Positions 37,771-47,461 of a DNA stretch of 64,000 nucleotides are shown here, piece after piece (the stretch's first letter is position 1; every line of letters starts with the position of its first letter). The notes under the pieces were generated by a model, which did not search any database, was not told where the DNA came from, and saw nothing but the letters and a program-made list of their open reading frames with translations. The DNA is taken from the NCBI RefSeq assembly GCF_022344005.1, contig NZ_CP092190.1:1528501-1592500 (forward strand), in the 5' to 3' direction. This DNA comes from Deinococcus sp. KNUC1210 (GTDB lineage Bacteria; Deinococcota; Deinococci; Deinococcales; Deinococcaceae). The position numbers and the translations under genes were made by a program.

Positions 37771-38340
37771 CGGAATGCTCCTTCTCGTCCTCCCCGGAAG
37801 AGCGAACGATTGAGGCTGAGTCTAGCGGTGGTGAACTGTGCAGCGGGTCGAAAATGTCATGTCGAGGTCACTGCAAACCCCTCCCCTAGCTCTCTTTGAC
37901 GGGTATATCCCGGACGCGCATACTTCTGGCCTACCCTCGTTGGCGGTTGCCAAGAGGCAGCCCGTGAGTTGCTACATTCTGCCCAATAAGGCCTGAGGTA
38001 CGACCGAAACCAGTTGCCCTTCACCAATGTGAGTGTGTTGCACCGGCCTATCCGTAGGAATACCCGAAGACCGGGTTTTCCCAGTTTTCCACTGGTCGTA
38101 GCGGCCTTGACCGTCGCACATGACTTTCCTGTTCCAGGAGCAACCACACTGGATGTAACCGAGACCCCGCCTACTCAATCTCCAAGCTGTCCCATCACAG
38201 AGCCTGCCTTTAGGCGTCTCGACTCTCAGAAAGAACGGATTACCGAGCCTTACGCTTATCTGCATCAGGCCATCGTTCAGATTCAGAATCTCCTTTCCGG
38301 GTTCGCTGCTTAGCCGGAGAACTTGCAGATGAATCCAGCA
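37771..38340. other. Intergenic, divergent promoter region of the helicase gene
   Basis: 570 bases without a supported gene. Short frames occur on both strands (for example 38014-38313) but have no start signals or recognisable protein features. The minus-strand helicase start and its RBS lie at its left edge. Confidence 0.4.
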
Positions 38341-38445
38341 TATGACGCTGCTCGACCTCGTTACGAAAAAGTTGCACCACTTCTTCGAGGTTCAGAAAGA
38401 ACTGGCACGCCTCGACCGTGAACGGGACGCTCTGCTCAACCAGTA
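38341..38445 (+). CDS. Possible 34-aa coiled-coil ORF
   Basis: A short frame starting ATG at 38341: helix rich in Leu, Lys, Arg and Glu (ending LDRERDALLNQ). It lies just upstream of the coiled-coil ORF at 38499 and resembles the N-terminal part of a longer helical protein. A TAAGGAGG motif follows its stop, placed for a next start. It may be the front of a broken gene. Confidence 0.3.
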
Positions 38446-38498
38446 AGGAGGCACTGAGCTAAACCTACCTGCTCCGATGGCGACAGAGTCGGTGCTGT

Positions 38499-38828
38499 TT
38501 GACCCTTGCTGTCCAGTCGGCGGAAACCAGGACGCTAGCGGCACTTGCTCCGCATTTATCCAGCCTCAAATCTGTCCATGACTTCACCACCGAGCTGATG
38601 AATCTGCGTCACGACCGGCTCGTTGAGCTTCAACGGCGGCTGGAGAAACTGGACCGGCAGACAGAGACCGTTACCTATCTGGAGTCCAAGAATGCCCAAC
38701 GGCTATTACAGCAGCACAAACAGGTCCAGAGCTCTGCCGATGAGTTAGAGGACGAGCTGGATAATTGGTTACCTGCACTAGATGAACTGCTGACATTCAT
38801 GCAGGCTCAGGTAGCCGCTCAGCACTGA
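38499..38828 (+). CDS. Hypothetical coiled-coil protein, 109 aa
   Basis: Almost wholly helical, with heptad-like runs (LVELQRRLEKLDRQTETV) and an acidic end (SADELEDELDNWLPALDEL). Start is a TTG at 38499 without a good RBS; the upstream frame stops at 38460-38462, and another ATG (38598) is inside the frame. The preceding small ORFs suggest that a frameshift has split a single longer gene. It converges on the NERD-DUF697 gene (stop 38852). Confidence 0.45.
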   Translation: MTLAVQSAETRTLAALAPHLSSLKSVHDFTTELMNLRHDRLVELQRRLEKLDRQTETVTYLESKNAQRLLQQHKQVQSSADELEDELDNWLPALDELLTFMQAQVAAQH

Positions 38829-38851
38829 TGAACCGACTAGGCACCCTCTGC

Positions 38852-40879
38852 CTACTTCATCCGCTCCCGGCTCTGAAACAGGGTCTGCTCCAGCTGCTCG
38901 CCGATGGGGCGACCCTGTTCCCCAAGGCTCGCCATGATGCCGCGAATGTCCTCAGCCCGAACCTTGTAGCCTTTTGCCTTCACGCCATCGGTCACGACCT
39001 GACCCAAGGCCCGGATGTTCTCCACGAGGTCCTTATCCTTCAGCAGGGCCTTGATGGCGTTGACTAAGTCCTTCTGCTCGGCCTTGTCGGGCAAGCGGCC
39101 ACGCTCGTAGTACATGGCGGTCGCCGCTCCCAACAGAACGGTGAAGCCGAACACCGTGAACGGGCCAAGGGCAAAGGTCATGCCGGGAACCAGCTTGTAC
39201 AGCAGCACCGTGGCGTGCTGGGCCATAAATCCGAAGCCCAGCGTGCCGATGAGCTTCAGCGCTGCGTCCTGCTCCATGCTGCGACCGTAGAGCTGGCTGA
39301 CGCGGACCACCAGCCCTATCTGCATCGGTGCCAGGATGAAGTTGTCCGCGAAGGGCAGCGGCTGCATCGAGAGGATGCCGCCCGCCGCGCCCACGATTGC
39401 GCTGAGCCGCAGGGCCTCCACACGTTTTGTGCGGCGCTCCTCCTCGGTCAGATGCACGGTCTGCTCGAAGGCCAGCCGCTGTTCCTGAACGGCTCGGCTC
39501 TGGGCCGCTTCCTGAGCGGCGACCTCTGCTTCGCTGGCGGACTGGGCAGCGTGACTCCGCGCCTGGGTCGCCTGACTCGCGGCACGCTGAGCGGTCGTGA
39601 CTGCCTCCCCCGCCGTCTGGGTCGCGCTATGGGCGGCCTGACGGGCAGTCTCGGCCACAGCCCCGACTTCCTCCACCCGTTCCTCCAGTTGTGCCATCCG
39701 CTTTTTCAGTTCGCTCAGGGTCGTCTGGATGGGTGCCAGAGCGTCCTCCATGACCTGCTGAGGATTCAGGTCAGCCAGCTTGTCGAGCAGGCGAAGCTGC
39801 TGTTCCACGTGGTCCAGGCGTTGGGACTGCTCGTTCAGCGTGCGGTCCAGGGCGTCGGAGGGGGCGTGGGTCTGTGTCGTGCTCAGGACATCCAGGAGCT
39901 GACGCAGCTCGCCCTGTTCACGCTGCAAGGCAGTGACACGCTTCTCGACGTTGTCTGCCAACTCCAGCGCCGCTTCGACGTCCGCGCGCAGGTCTGCCTG
40001 TGCCTGGTCCATCAGCTTCAGCACCTCCGCCTCACTGAGGCTGGGTAGGGCCAAATACAGGTGCAGTATCAGCAGCTCGGTGTTGGGCTTGACACTGGTT
40101 ACCGGTAAGACCCGGTACTCCGGATGGCTGGGCACCTCGACCTGAAAGGGCAACAGCGGCAGACCCAACAACTCAAAGGTACCGAGGGGCCCTGTGATGG
40201 CCTGAAAGATGTCGCCCGCCGCGTGGGCTGTCAGGGTCAGCTCAACACCCGGTAATCGTTCCCGCCCATTCAGCAGCATCACAGTGCCCTGGACGCTCAA
40301 TTCACCCAGGGGCTTGGCTCCCAGACGCTTCCGGAGGGAGTCGCGCTCCTTGTCGCTGAGGAGAACGCTGAGCTTGGCTTCCCGGCGCTTCAGCAGCGTC
40401 TCCAGATACCTGACGCCGTTGGCGACCTTGACCCAGCCGAGGTCATGCCAGACCTGCTCCTTCATCGGCTGCCGGTCATCTCCGACCCGGTGGGCGGCGT
40501 TGTACTGCTCCAACGCGACCCAGGGAAAGATTCTGCTGTGCAGGCTCGGTAGCAGCTGCTCGACCACGGGTTGAAACGCCTTGGTCGCGTTCTCGACCTG
40601 CTGGGCGGGTGACTCACCGAGCCCGTTGCGGTCTTCGTACCCGGCCCGCACCCAACGTCCATCGGTCTCGATGAGCAGCGGTTGACTACGCCGCTTGAAC
40701 TCGATGACATGGATGGCCCGCTCGGTGACGACCACAGCGTCCAGCTCGCGGGCCGTCTTGCCGTTGGCGGGCCTCACGTTGAGGACGACGCTCCAGGTGC
40801 CGGGAAGGAGACGAAGGGCTTCGAGGGTACTGGGAAGGAGGTCCATCACGCCGTTGTTGCCGTAGTAGAGCTTTGCCAC
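38852..40879 (-). CDS. NERD nuclease-like domain fused to coiled coil and DUF697 membrane domain
   Basis: 675 residues in four parts. (1) NERD, residues 1-110: ARELDAVVV (Glu45, Asp47) and IHVIEFKRR (Glu60-x-Lys62), the nuclease core. (2) A beta-sandwich like a carboxypeptidase regulatory domain, about residues 200-290 (LSVQGTVMLLNGRERLPGV). (3) A long Ala/Gln-rich coiled coil, about 300-500. (4) A C-terminal DUF697-like domain with three TM helices (FILAPMQIGLVVRVSQLYG and PFTVFGFTVLLGAATAMYY). It should place a nuclease domain at the membrane. No neighbours are translationally coupled. It could be a separate defence module. Confidence 0.8.
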   Translation of the reverse strand: MAKLYYGNNGVMDLLPSTLEALRLLPGTWSVVLNVRPANGKTARELDAVVVTERAIHVIEFKRRSQPLLIETDGRWVRAGYEDRNGLGESPAQQVENATKAFQPVVEQLLPSLHSRIFPWVALEQYNAAHRVGDDRQPMKEQVWHDLGWVKVANGVRYLETLLKRREAKLSVLLSDKERDSLRKRLGAKPLGELSVQGTVMLLNGRERLPGVELTLTAHAAGDIFQAITGPLGTFELLGLPLLPFQVEVPSHPEYRVLPVTSVKPNTELLILHLYLALPSLSEAEVLKLMDQAQADLRADVEAALELADNVEKRVTALQREQGELRQLLDVLSTTQTHAPSDALDRTLNEQSQRLDHVEQQLRLLDKLADLNPQQVMEDALAPIQTTLSELKKRMAQLEERVEEVGAVAETARQAAHSATQTAGEAVTTAQRAASQATQARSHAAQSASEAEVAAQEAAQSRAVQEQRLAFEQTVHLTEEERRTKRVEALRLSAIVGAAGGILSMQPLPFADNFILAPMQIGLVVRVSQLYGRSMEQDAALKLIGTLGFGFMAQHATVLLYKLVPGMTFALGPFTVFGFTVLLGAATAMYYERGRLPDKAEQKDLVNAIKALLKDKDLVENIRALGQVVTDGVKAKGYKVRAEDIRGIMASLGEQGRPIGEQLEQTLFQSRERMK

Positions 40880-40954
40880 GCTGGGAACTATAGGAAGGTG
40901 CCCACCTACGCCTTCTTACAGAGGCGACTTCTCCCGAACCGTGAAGGTCAGGAG

Positions 40955-41224
40955 CTACGAGGCGGTCCACCCTTCGGGCCTCGACACGACAACCAGCTCT
41001 GGGTACTCCGTTTCGAGCTGGGTGCGCCTGGACAGGTGGTTCCGATAGAGCTGCTGGAGCTTGGCTTGCTGTGGCCCAGTCTGGCCGTCGTCATCGGGGC
41101 CGAGCAGGTCGAACAGCACGAGGAGATTGGTGAGCACCTGAAGGTACTCGCGCTGCACGTCGGCAGGCAGGGAACTGTCCGCGAGGCGGGCATGGACAAG
41201 GTCGAGCGTCATGGAACGAAACAT
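40955..41224 (-). CDS. Hypothetical helical protein, 89 aa
   Basis: A small helical protein with no family recognised; the core reads REYLQVLTNLLVLFDLL. GGAGG lies 6 bases before the ATG at 41224, and a second ATG is at 41212. It is the last gene before the right repeat. Possibly an excision or regulatory factor, from position only. Confidence 0.55.
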   Translation of the reverse strand: MFRSMTLDLVHARLADSSLPADVQREYLQVLTNLLVLFDLLGPDDDGQTGPQQAKLQQLYRNHLSRRTQLETEYPELVVVSRPEGWTAS

Positions 41225-41476
41225 GGTGAACCTCCAAAGGAAATCAGCCCGACCACAAAGGCCGAGCCGAGGAAAAGCGAGGGTTTTTATTGTCCAGGAG
41301 CGAGAATTGGTGATTTTTCAGCACACGACTTCGTGTCGTTGTCTGCACCGAGAGGTGAAATCACTGTCCAGGACGGCATTCTCACAATCAGCGTATCCGC
41401 TGTCTCGTGTGCTCCCGGCGATTTTGACAGGGTAACAAATCGGATATATATTGTCCCAGACGGCATTGAAGCCGGT
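41225..41476. other. Intergenic, right end of the element
   Basis: 252 bases without a supported gene, lower in G and C than the chromosome. It ends at the right direct repeat. Confidence 0.5.
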
Positions 41477-41538
<62 letters not shown>

Positions 41539-41544
41539 GAGAAA

Positions 41545-41568
41545 ACCCCGTCTCAGGCGGGGTTTTTT
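41545..41568 (+). terminator. Original tRNA-Met terminator after the right repeat
   Basis: CCCCG (41546-41550), TCTCAGG, CGGGG, then TTTTTTGTTTT. It is similar in position, pattern and T run to the terminator after the left copy. Confidence 0.8.
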
Positions 41569-41581
41569 GTTTTGGATGGCC

Positions 41582-42334
41582 CTAGGCGTCCCGGGCTTCC
41601 ATCAGGCGCGTCAGCCCTTCACTCGCTGTTGCACGAAGGCTGAAACTGGCCCGCTGGGTCAGCGGCGTTTCATCCGGATTGATCTCGAAGACCAGACCGC
41701 CGTGCGAGCGTGTGCGGTCTGCCAGCCCTGCCGCCGGATAGACCAGACTGCTGGTGCCGATGATCAGCGCGACATCGGCACGCTTGAACTGGAGTTCTGC
41801 CAGTGCCAGCACGTCATCCGGCAGGAATTCACCGAACCAGACGATGTGGGGGCGCATGCGGTGGCCGCAGACCTCGCATTTGGGCGGGGGCGTGAAGGTG
41901 GCGGCGTCGGGGAGCGGCTGGACATGACCGCACGCCTCGCAGCGGGCCGAGAGCAGCGTGCCGTGCAGTTCCAGCGGCGCGGCACTTCCGGCCCGCTGGT
42001 GCAGACCGTCCACGTTCTGCGTCACCAGCGTGAAGGCGTCCGAGCCACCCTCGGCGCGTTTCTGGCGTTCCAGCTCGGCCAGCAGAAGGTGTCCCCGGTT
42101 CGGCTGCGCCTGCATCACATCACGGAACCGGCCCGCGTACCACTCCCACACCAGTTCCGGATCGCGGTGATAGGCGTCGGGGCTGGCGAGGTCTTCGGGG
42201 CGAAACCGCGCCCAGTGCCCGGTCTGGGCGTCTCGGAAGGTGGGAATGCCACTCTCGGCACTGATGCCCGCTCCGGTCAGGACCACGACCCGGCGAGCAG
42301 CCTGAAGCGTTGAGCGTGCCTCGGCAAGATTCAT
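41582..42334 (-). CDS. Sir2 family NAD-dependent protein deacylase
   Basis: 250 residues. The NAD pocket has TGAGISAESGIPTFRD, and the active site has TQNVDGLHQRAG with the catalytic His. Zinc is held by CEAC and CEVC pairs, and the loop RPHIVWFGE follows. All family landmarks are complete. It removes acyl groups from lysines in the cytosol. Near the C-terminus are GTSSLVYPAAG and EINPDETPLT. A strong hairpin lies between its start and the aminotransferase stop. Confidence 0.92.
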   Translation of the reverse strand: MNLAEARSTLQAARRVVVLTGAGISAESGIPTFRDAQTGHWARFRPEDLASPDAYHRDPELVWEWYAGRFRDVMQAQPNRGHLLLAELERQKRAEGGSDAFTLVTQNVDGLHQRAGSAAPLELHGTLLSARCEACGHVQPLPDAATFTPPPKCEVCGHRMRPHIVWFGEFLPDDVLALAELQFKRADVALIIGTSSLVYPAAGLADRTRSHGGLVFEINPDETPLTQRASFSLRATASEGLTRLMEARDA

Positions 42335-42351
42335 GCAGACAGGATAGAGGT

Positions 42352-42392
42352 GGGGGAGCGGGAAACAGCGTGCACCTGTTTCCCGCTCCCCC
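42352..42392 (-). terminator. 17-bp perfect hairpin after the aminotransferase gene
   Basis: GGGGGAGCGGGAAACAG (42352-42368) pairs perfectly with CTGTTTCCCGCTCCCCC (42376-42392); loop CGTGCAC. It separates the aminotransferase from the Sir2 gene. Confidence 0.75.
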
Positions 42393-42415
42393 GGCCCTTC
42401 GCCCTGCCCGGTTCC

Positions 42416-44098
42416 TCAGTAGGCGAAATACACCAGATCGGCGGGCACATTTTCGGGCAGGGGGCGGCCCGGCACGGTGGCTGTTTCAGCGTCCAGTTCC
42501 AGCGCCAGCGCCCTCGCCTGAGCCAGATACCCGGCGTAATCGTCGGCCCTGCTCGCCTCGTTGCCGGGCAGCGGCAGCGGCAGCGCGAACAGATCGGGTG
42601 CTGTGCGCTGGGCGTCGCTGGCGTGGCTCCAGGCCCCGCTCTGCCAGTCGAAGGTGTAGAGCGGCACGAACAGATGTCCGTACTCGCCGATGAATTCCAC
42701 GGCGCTCAGCAGGAATTCCAGCTCCTCGGCGTTCGTCCAGGGAGCCAGATTCAGGCGCACCCAGCCGGGCTTCAGGCCTTCCAGATCCGACAGGATGCAC
42801 TGCTGGTAGCGCAGGCTGGTCTCGTCGGAAATGGAGAGCAGCGCGTGTCCATACGGCCCGGCACACGCGCAGCCGCCCCGCGCCTGAATGCCGAACAGGT
42901 CGTTGAGCAGCCGCACCGCCAGCCGGGGATGCAGGTACGCGCCGTCCGGGGTGCGGACCAGGAACGACAGCACGGCCAGCCGGGGCGAATCCAGATTGCC
43001 CAGCAGGTGCAGGCCCCGGTGAGGGCGCAGCCGCTCGATGGCCTGCCGGATCAGATCGTGTTCACGCGCCTCGATGCGCTCCGGGGTCAGGGTTTCCTTG
43101 ACCTTGAAGGCCAGTGCTGCCTTCAGCTTGCCCAGAATGGCCGGGGTTCCGGCGTCCTCGCGGGCCTCGATATCGGCCACGAAGGCGTGCCCCTGACGGC
43201 TGACAAAGCGCACCGTGCCGCCGCCCGCCGTCGAGGGCGTCGTCAGGTGGTACAGGTGCTCCTGAAAGCACAGCAGGCCGGGCGTGCCGGGGCCGCCCAC
43301 AAACTTGTGAGGGCTCAGGAACACCGCGTCGTAGCCGTCCGGTTTGCCGGGCTTCATGTCGATGTGGGTATATGGCGCACTGGCCGCGAAGTCGAAGAAA
43401 GCGAGCGCGCCGTGCCGGTGCAGCAGGCGGGCCACACTGCGGGTATCGGTCAGCAGGCCCGTGACGTTGCTGGCAGCGCTGAACGAGCCGATGCGCGGCC
43501 TGCCCAGATATGCCGGATTCTTCAGGGCGCTCCTGAGGGCGTCCAGATCGAGGTGCCCGCGCTCGCACAGCGGCAATTCCACCACCTCTGCCAGCGTTTC
43601 GCGCCAGCTCACTTCGTTGCTGTGGTGCTCGTATGGTCCCACGAACACCACCGGGCGCTGCTCGGGCGGCAGCTGTGCCAGCACCTCCGCTCGGCGCGAA
43701 CTCGGCACACTCAGCCCCAGGATGTCCTGAATGCGCCGCACAGCCGCCGTGCTGCCGGAACCGCAGAACACCAGCTTGCAGCTCGCATCGCCGCCCAGCT
43801 GCGCCTTGATGTAATCGCTCGCCTGATGCGTCAGCTGCGTGGTCTGTGCTCCGCTGCGGCTGTCCTCGGTGTGGGTGTTGGCATACAGCGGCAGGACGCG
43901 CTGCACCAGGGTTTCTTCCACCCAGCGCAGCGCCCGCCCCGAAGCGATGTAGTCGGCGTAGGTCAGTCGCCTCGTACCGAAGGGCGTGGAAATGGGTGTG
44001 CCCTCCCCCACCAGTTGCCCGCGCACCCAGTCGAAAGGGTCGGCTCCGTTCAGAGGGAGCATGGCGCTCGGGAGGGCGGAAACGTGAGGAGGCGTCAT
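42416..44098 (-). CDS. Class V aminotransferase, cysteine-desulfurase-like (560 aa)
   Basis: PLP enzyme. The cofactor Lys is in FLSPHKFVGGPGTPG, preceded by AFFDFAASAPYTHIDM with the PLP-binding Asp. The loop RGGCACAGPYGH carries two cysteines where SufS/IscS has its catalytic Cys. The protein is about 150 residues longer than SufS, with extensions at both ends, including a C-terminal acidic/Pro-rich tail. It may release sulfur or act on another cysteine-like substrate. No suf or isc gene is next to it; neighbours are a lipoprotein and Sir2. Confidence 0.8.
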   Translation of the reverse strand: MTPPHVSALPSAMLPLNGADPFDWVRGQLVGEGTPISTPFGTRRLTYADYIASGRALRWVEETLVQRVLPLYANTHTEDSRSGAQTTQLTHQASDYIKAQLGGDASCKLVFCGSGSTAAVRRIQDILGLSVPSSRRAEVLAQLPPEQRPVVFVGPYEHHSNEVSWRETLAEVVELPLCERGHLDLDALRSALKNPAYLGRPRIGSFSAASNVTGLLTDTRSVARLLHRHGALAFFDFAASAPYTHIDMKPGKPDGYDAVFLSPHKFVGGPGTPGLLCFQEHLYHLTTPSTAGGGTVRFVSRQGHAFVADIEAREDAGTPAILGKLKAALAFKVKETLTPERIEAREHDLIRQAIERLRPHRGLHLLGNLDSPRLAVLSFLVRTPDGAYLHPRLAVRLLNDLFGIQARGGCACAGPYGHALLSISDETSLRYQQCILSDLEGLKPGWVRLNLAPWTNAEELEFLLSAVEFIGEYGHLFVPLYTFDWQSGAWSHASDAQRTAPDLFALPLPLPGNEASRADDYAGYLAQARALALELDAETATVPGRPLPENVPADLVYFAY

Positions 44099-44158
44099 GA
44101 CTCAAGTCTAGGTGCAGCGACCTTTATTCGTCTCACATGCAACTGACAATTCTTCGCC

Positions 44159-44659
44159 TTACTGCGTATCGGTAGAGCCGCCCGCACACGCCGCGCCGTA
44201 CTCAGGAGCGGTTTTGATATCGGAAAACTGTTTCACAAACGCGCTCAGGCGGGCATCGTCTGCCCCGGTCGCCTGAAGCTGGGCGTTCCAGGCGGTGATG
44301 ACCACCGGACTCGGCAGACCGGAACGCGGGCTGAGCAGTGACAGCGGCTGTGCCCTGAGCAGCGCTTTCAGCGTGTTCACCTCGGCAGCCGGAAGTGCCG
44401 GGGCGTAGGTGATCCAGATGGCTCCACGTGCCAGGGTATGCACGGCATACTCGTCGTAGACAGGAGCGGCATACACGCCGCAGCTCTGCCAGACGGGGCT
44501 GTACACACCGCCCACCGGGGGATTTTCGCTGTACTGGAGTTTGCCTTCCTGCATCTGCCCGCCCGCATAGTGGTAGGTGGTCAGATGCTCGATTCCCGGA
44601 CGACACGCGGCGAGGAAGACAGCAGGAAGAAGGAAGTACAGAAAACGGAACCTCGACAT
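44159..44659 (-). CDS. Putative lipoprotein, 166 aa
   Basis: Signal peptide RFLYFLLPAVFLAACRPG with lipobox Leu-Ala-Ala-Cys, so the mature protein would be lipid-anchored at Cys19. The mature part is small and has no family I recognise; it holds three further cysteines and a Tyr-rich stretch. It lies 70 bases after the VUT gene on the same strand. Confidence 0.7.
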   Translation of the reverse strand: MSRFRFLYFLLPAVFLAACRPGIEHLTTYHYAGGQMQEGKLQYSENPPVGGVYSPVWQSCGVYAAPVYDEYAVHTLARGAIWITYAPALPAAEVNTLKALLRAQPLSLLSPRSGLPSPVVITAWNAQLQATGADDARLSAFVKQFSDIKTAPEYGAACAGGSTDTQ

Positions 44660-44728
44660 CTGGCGGCACTGTAGCAGGCGGGCCAGCAGGTCGGCGGCTC
44701 AGGTGCAGACAGCCGCGCAGGCCCGGCG

Positions 44729-45481
44729 TTACGCTTCCGGCTGATTTCGGTTGCCCACACTCAGCCTGAAGGGGTTGAAATCGGTGTGGCGGTCGTACAC
44801 ATCGGCCCCCTCGGCGCGTTTCAGGAAGTTCACCACCGCGTAGGTCACGGGTGTCAGAATCACTTCCAGCGCCACCTTGTACAGGTAGTTGAACAGGATC
44901 AGGCCCCACAGCACATCGGTGGGCAAGACGCCCAGGAAGGCGACCAGACTGAACACCAGCGTGTCTGCGCCCTGCCCCACCAGCGTGCTGCCGATGGTAC
45001 GCGTCCACAGGTGCTTGCCCGCAGTGGCGATCTTCAGGCGGGCGAGCACGTAGCTGTTCAGGAACTCGCCCACGAAAAACGCGGCAGTGGACGCCAGCAG
45101 GATGCGCGGCGCGAAGGCGAAGACCGTTCCGAACGCGCCCCTGGTGGGACTGTCGGCACTTTCGGGCAGCGCGGCCACAAAGGCAAACGTCAGGGTGGCG
45201 AGCAGGTTCATGGCGAGGCCGAACCAGATCACCCGGCGCGAGCGGGCGTAGCCGTACACCTCGGTCAGCAGGTCACCGAAGATATAGGTGAGCGGAAACA
45301 GGATCGTGCCGCCGTCGAACGCAGGTTTCCAGACGCCCAGATTGGCTGTGGCCGTTTTGGTGCTGGCAATGTTGGAAATGATCAGGACCACCGCGAACAG
45401 ACCCAGAATCAGGTCGAAATAGCGGAAACGGCGTTCGGGAGCGGGTTGAGACGACTGAGACTGGTGCTGGGCGCTGGACAT
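44729..45481 (-). CDS. VUT family (YhhQ-like) queuosine precursor transporter
   Basis: 250 residues, inner-membrane. The hallmarks are LGVWKPAFDGGTILFPLTY, the loop IFGDLLTEVYGYARSRRVIW, the FFVGEFLNSYVLARLK segment and the STLVGQGADTLVFSLVAF helix. YhhQ imports preQ0 or preQ1 for tRNA queuosine. RBS GGAGG precedes the ATG at 45481. I see no preQ1 riboswitch in the 60 bases upstream. Confidence 0.87.
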   Translation of the reverse strand: MSSAQHQSQSSQPAPERRFRYFDLILGLFAVVLIISNIASTKTATANLGVWKPAFDGGTILFPLTYIFGDLLTEVYGYARSRRVIWFGLAMNLLATLTFAFVAALPESADSPTRGAFGTVFAFAPRILLASTAAFFVGEFLNSYVLARLKIATAGKHLWTRTIGSTLVGQGADTLVFSLVAFLGVLPTDVLWGLILFNYLYKVALEVILTPVTYAVVNFLKRAEGADVYDRHTDFNPFRLSVGNRNQPEA

Positions 45482-45807
45482 GCGGCCTCCTTGGATGTGG
45501 CGTCATCGCGCGGAAGGCGAAGGCCAAAATGCAGTTTACCGGGCGAGATAAGGTTCTGGACAGGTTGTGGAACGAAAGAAATGCGCTGCTCTCAGGGGGT
45601 CTCTCCGTACCCAGCGACCCGGCAACAGAGAGACGGGAAGATAGGTGTGAAAGGGGCATCCAGAACCCGGCTCCCTGCCCCGTCTACCCGGACCGCCGCC
45701 TCTCGGTCTCCTGCTTCCTGCCGAACACTGCTCTAGCACATTCGCCGCTCTCAGAGGCGAGATTCACGACATTTGACGTTTCTGGCACGTGCTAACTTCC
45801 GGTCAAC
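45482..45807. other. Divergent intergenic region, VUT gene and AAA+ ATPase gene
   Basis: 326 bases without a supported gene. A possible -10 (TAACTT, 45793-45798) lies 9 bases before the AAA+ ATG at 45808, with TTGACG at 45773-45778 (spacing 14, short). Confidence 0.4.
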
Positions 45808-47259
<1,452 letters not shown>

Positions 47260-47270
47260 GCTGAGCAGGC

Positions 47271-47303
47271 GAGCGCTTCAGACCGACATGTTCTGAAGCG
47301 CTC
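47271..47303. terminator. Hairpin 1 of three between convergent genes
   Basis: GAGCGCTTCAGA (47271-47282) pairs with TCTGAAGCGCTC (47292-47303), 9-base loop. It lies 12 bases after the ATPase stop. Confidence 0.6.
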
Positions 47304-47332
47304 ACCCGCACCACTCCCAGCAGGAAATAGCA

Positions 47333-47359
47333 GCGGCACGCCATTGATCGGCGTGCCGC
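47333..47359. terminator. Hairpin 2 of three between convergent genes
   Basis: GCGGCACGCC (47333-47342), loop ATTGATC, GGCGTGCCGC (47350-47359), followed by a T-containing stretch (GTTCATTTGTC). Confidence 0.65.
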
Positions 47360-47408
47360 GTTCATTTGTCATTTCTTACAACCGCTGCTCGCATGTCGGC
47401 AGAGTGGT

Positions 47409-47454
47409 GCTGGGGCGATGGAATCCGGAAGGCCTGGAATTCCATCGCCCCAGC
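47409..47454. terminator. Hairpin 3 of three between convergent genes
   Basis: GCTGGGGCGATGGAAT (47409-47424) pairs perfectly with ATTCCATCGCCCCAGC (47439-47454). It lies just after the stop of the giant DUF11 gene. Confidence 0.65.
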
Positions 47455-47461
47455 AGGTCAA

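Noticed and set aside
45482..45540. preQ1 riboswitch before the VUT transporter
   Set aside because: No class I preQ1 hairpin plus A-rich tail seen in the leader.
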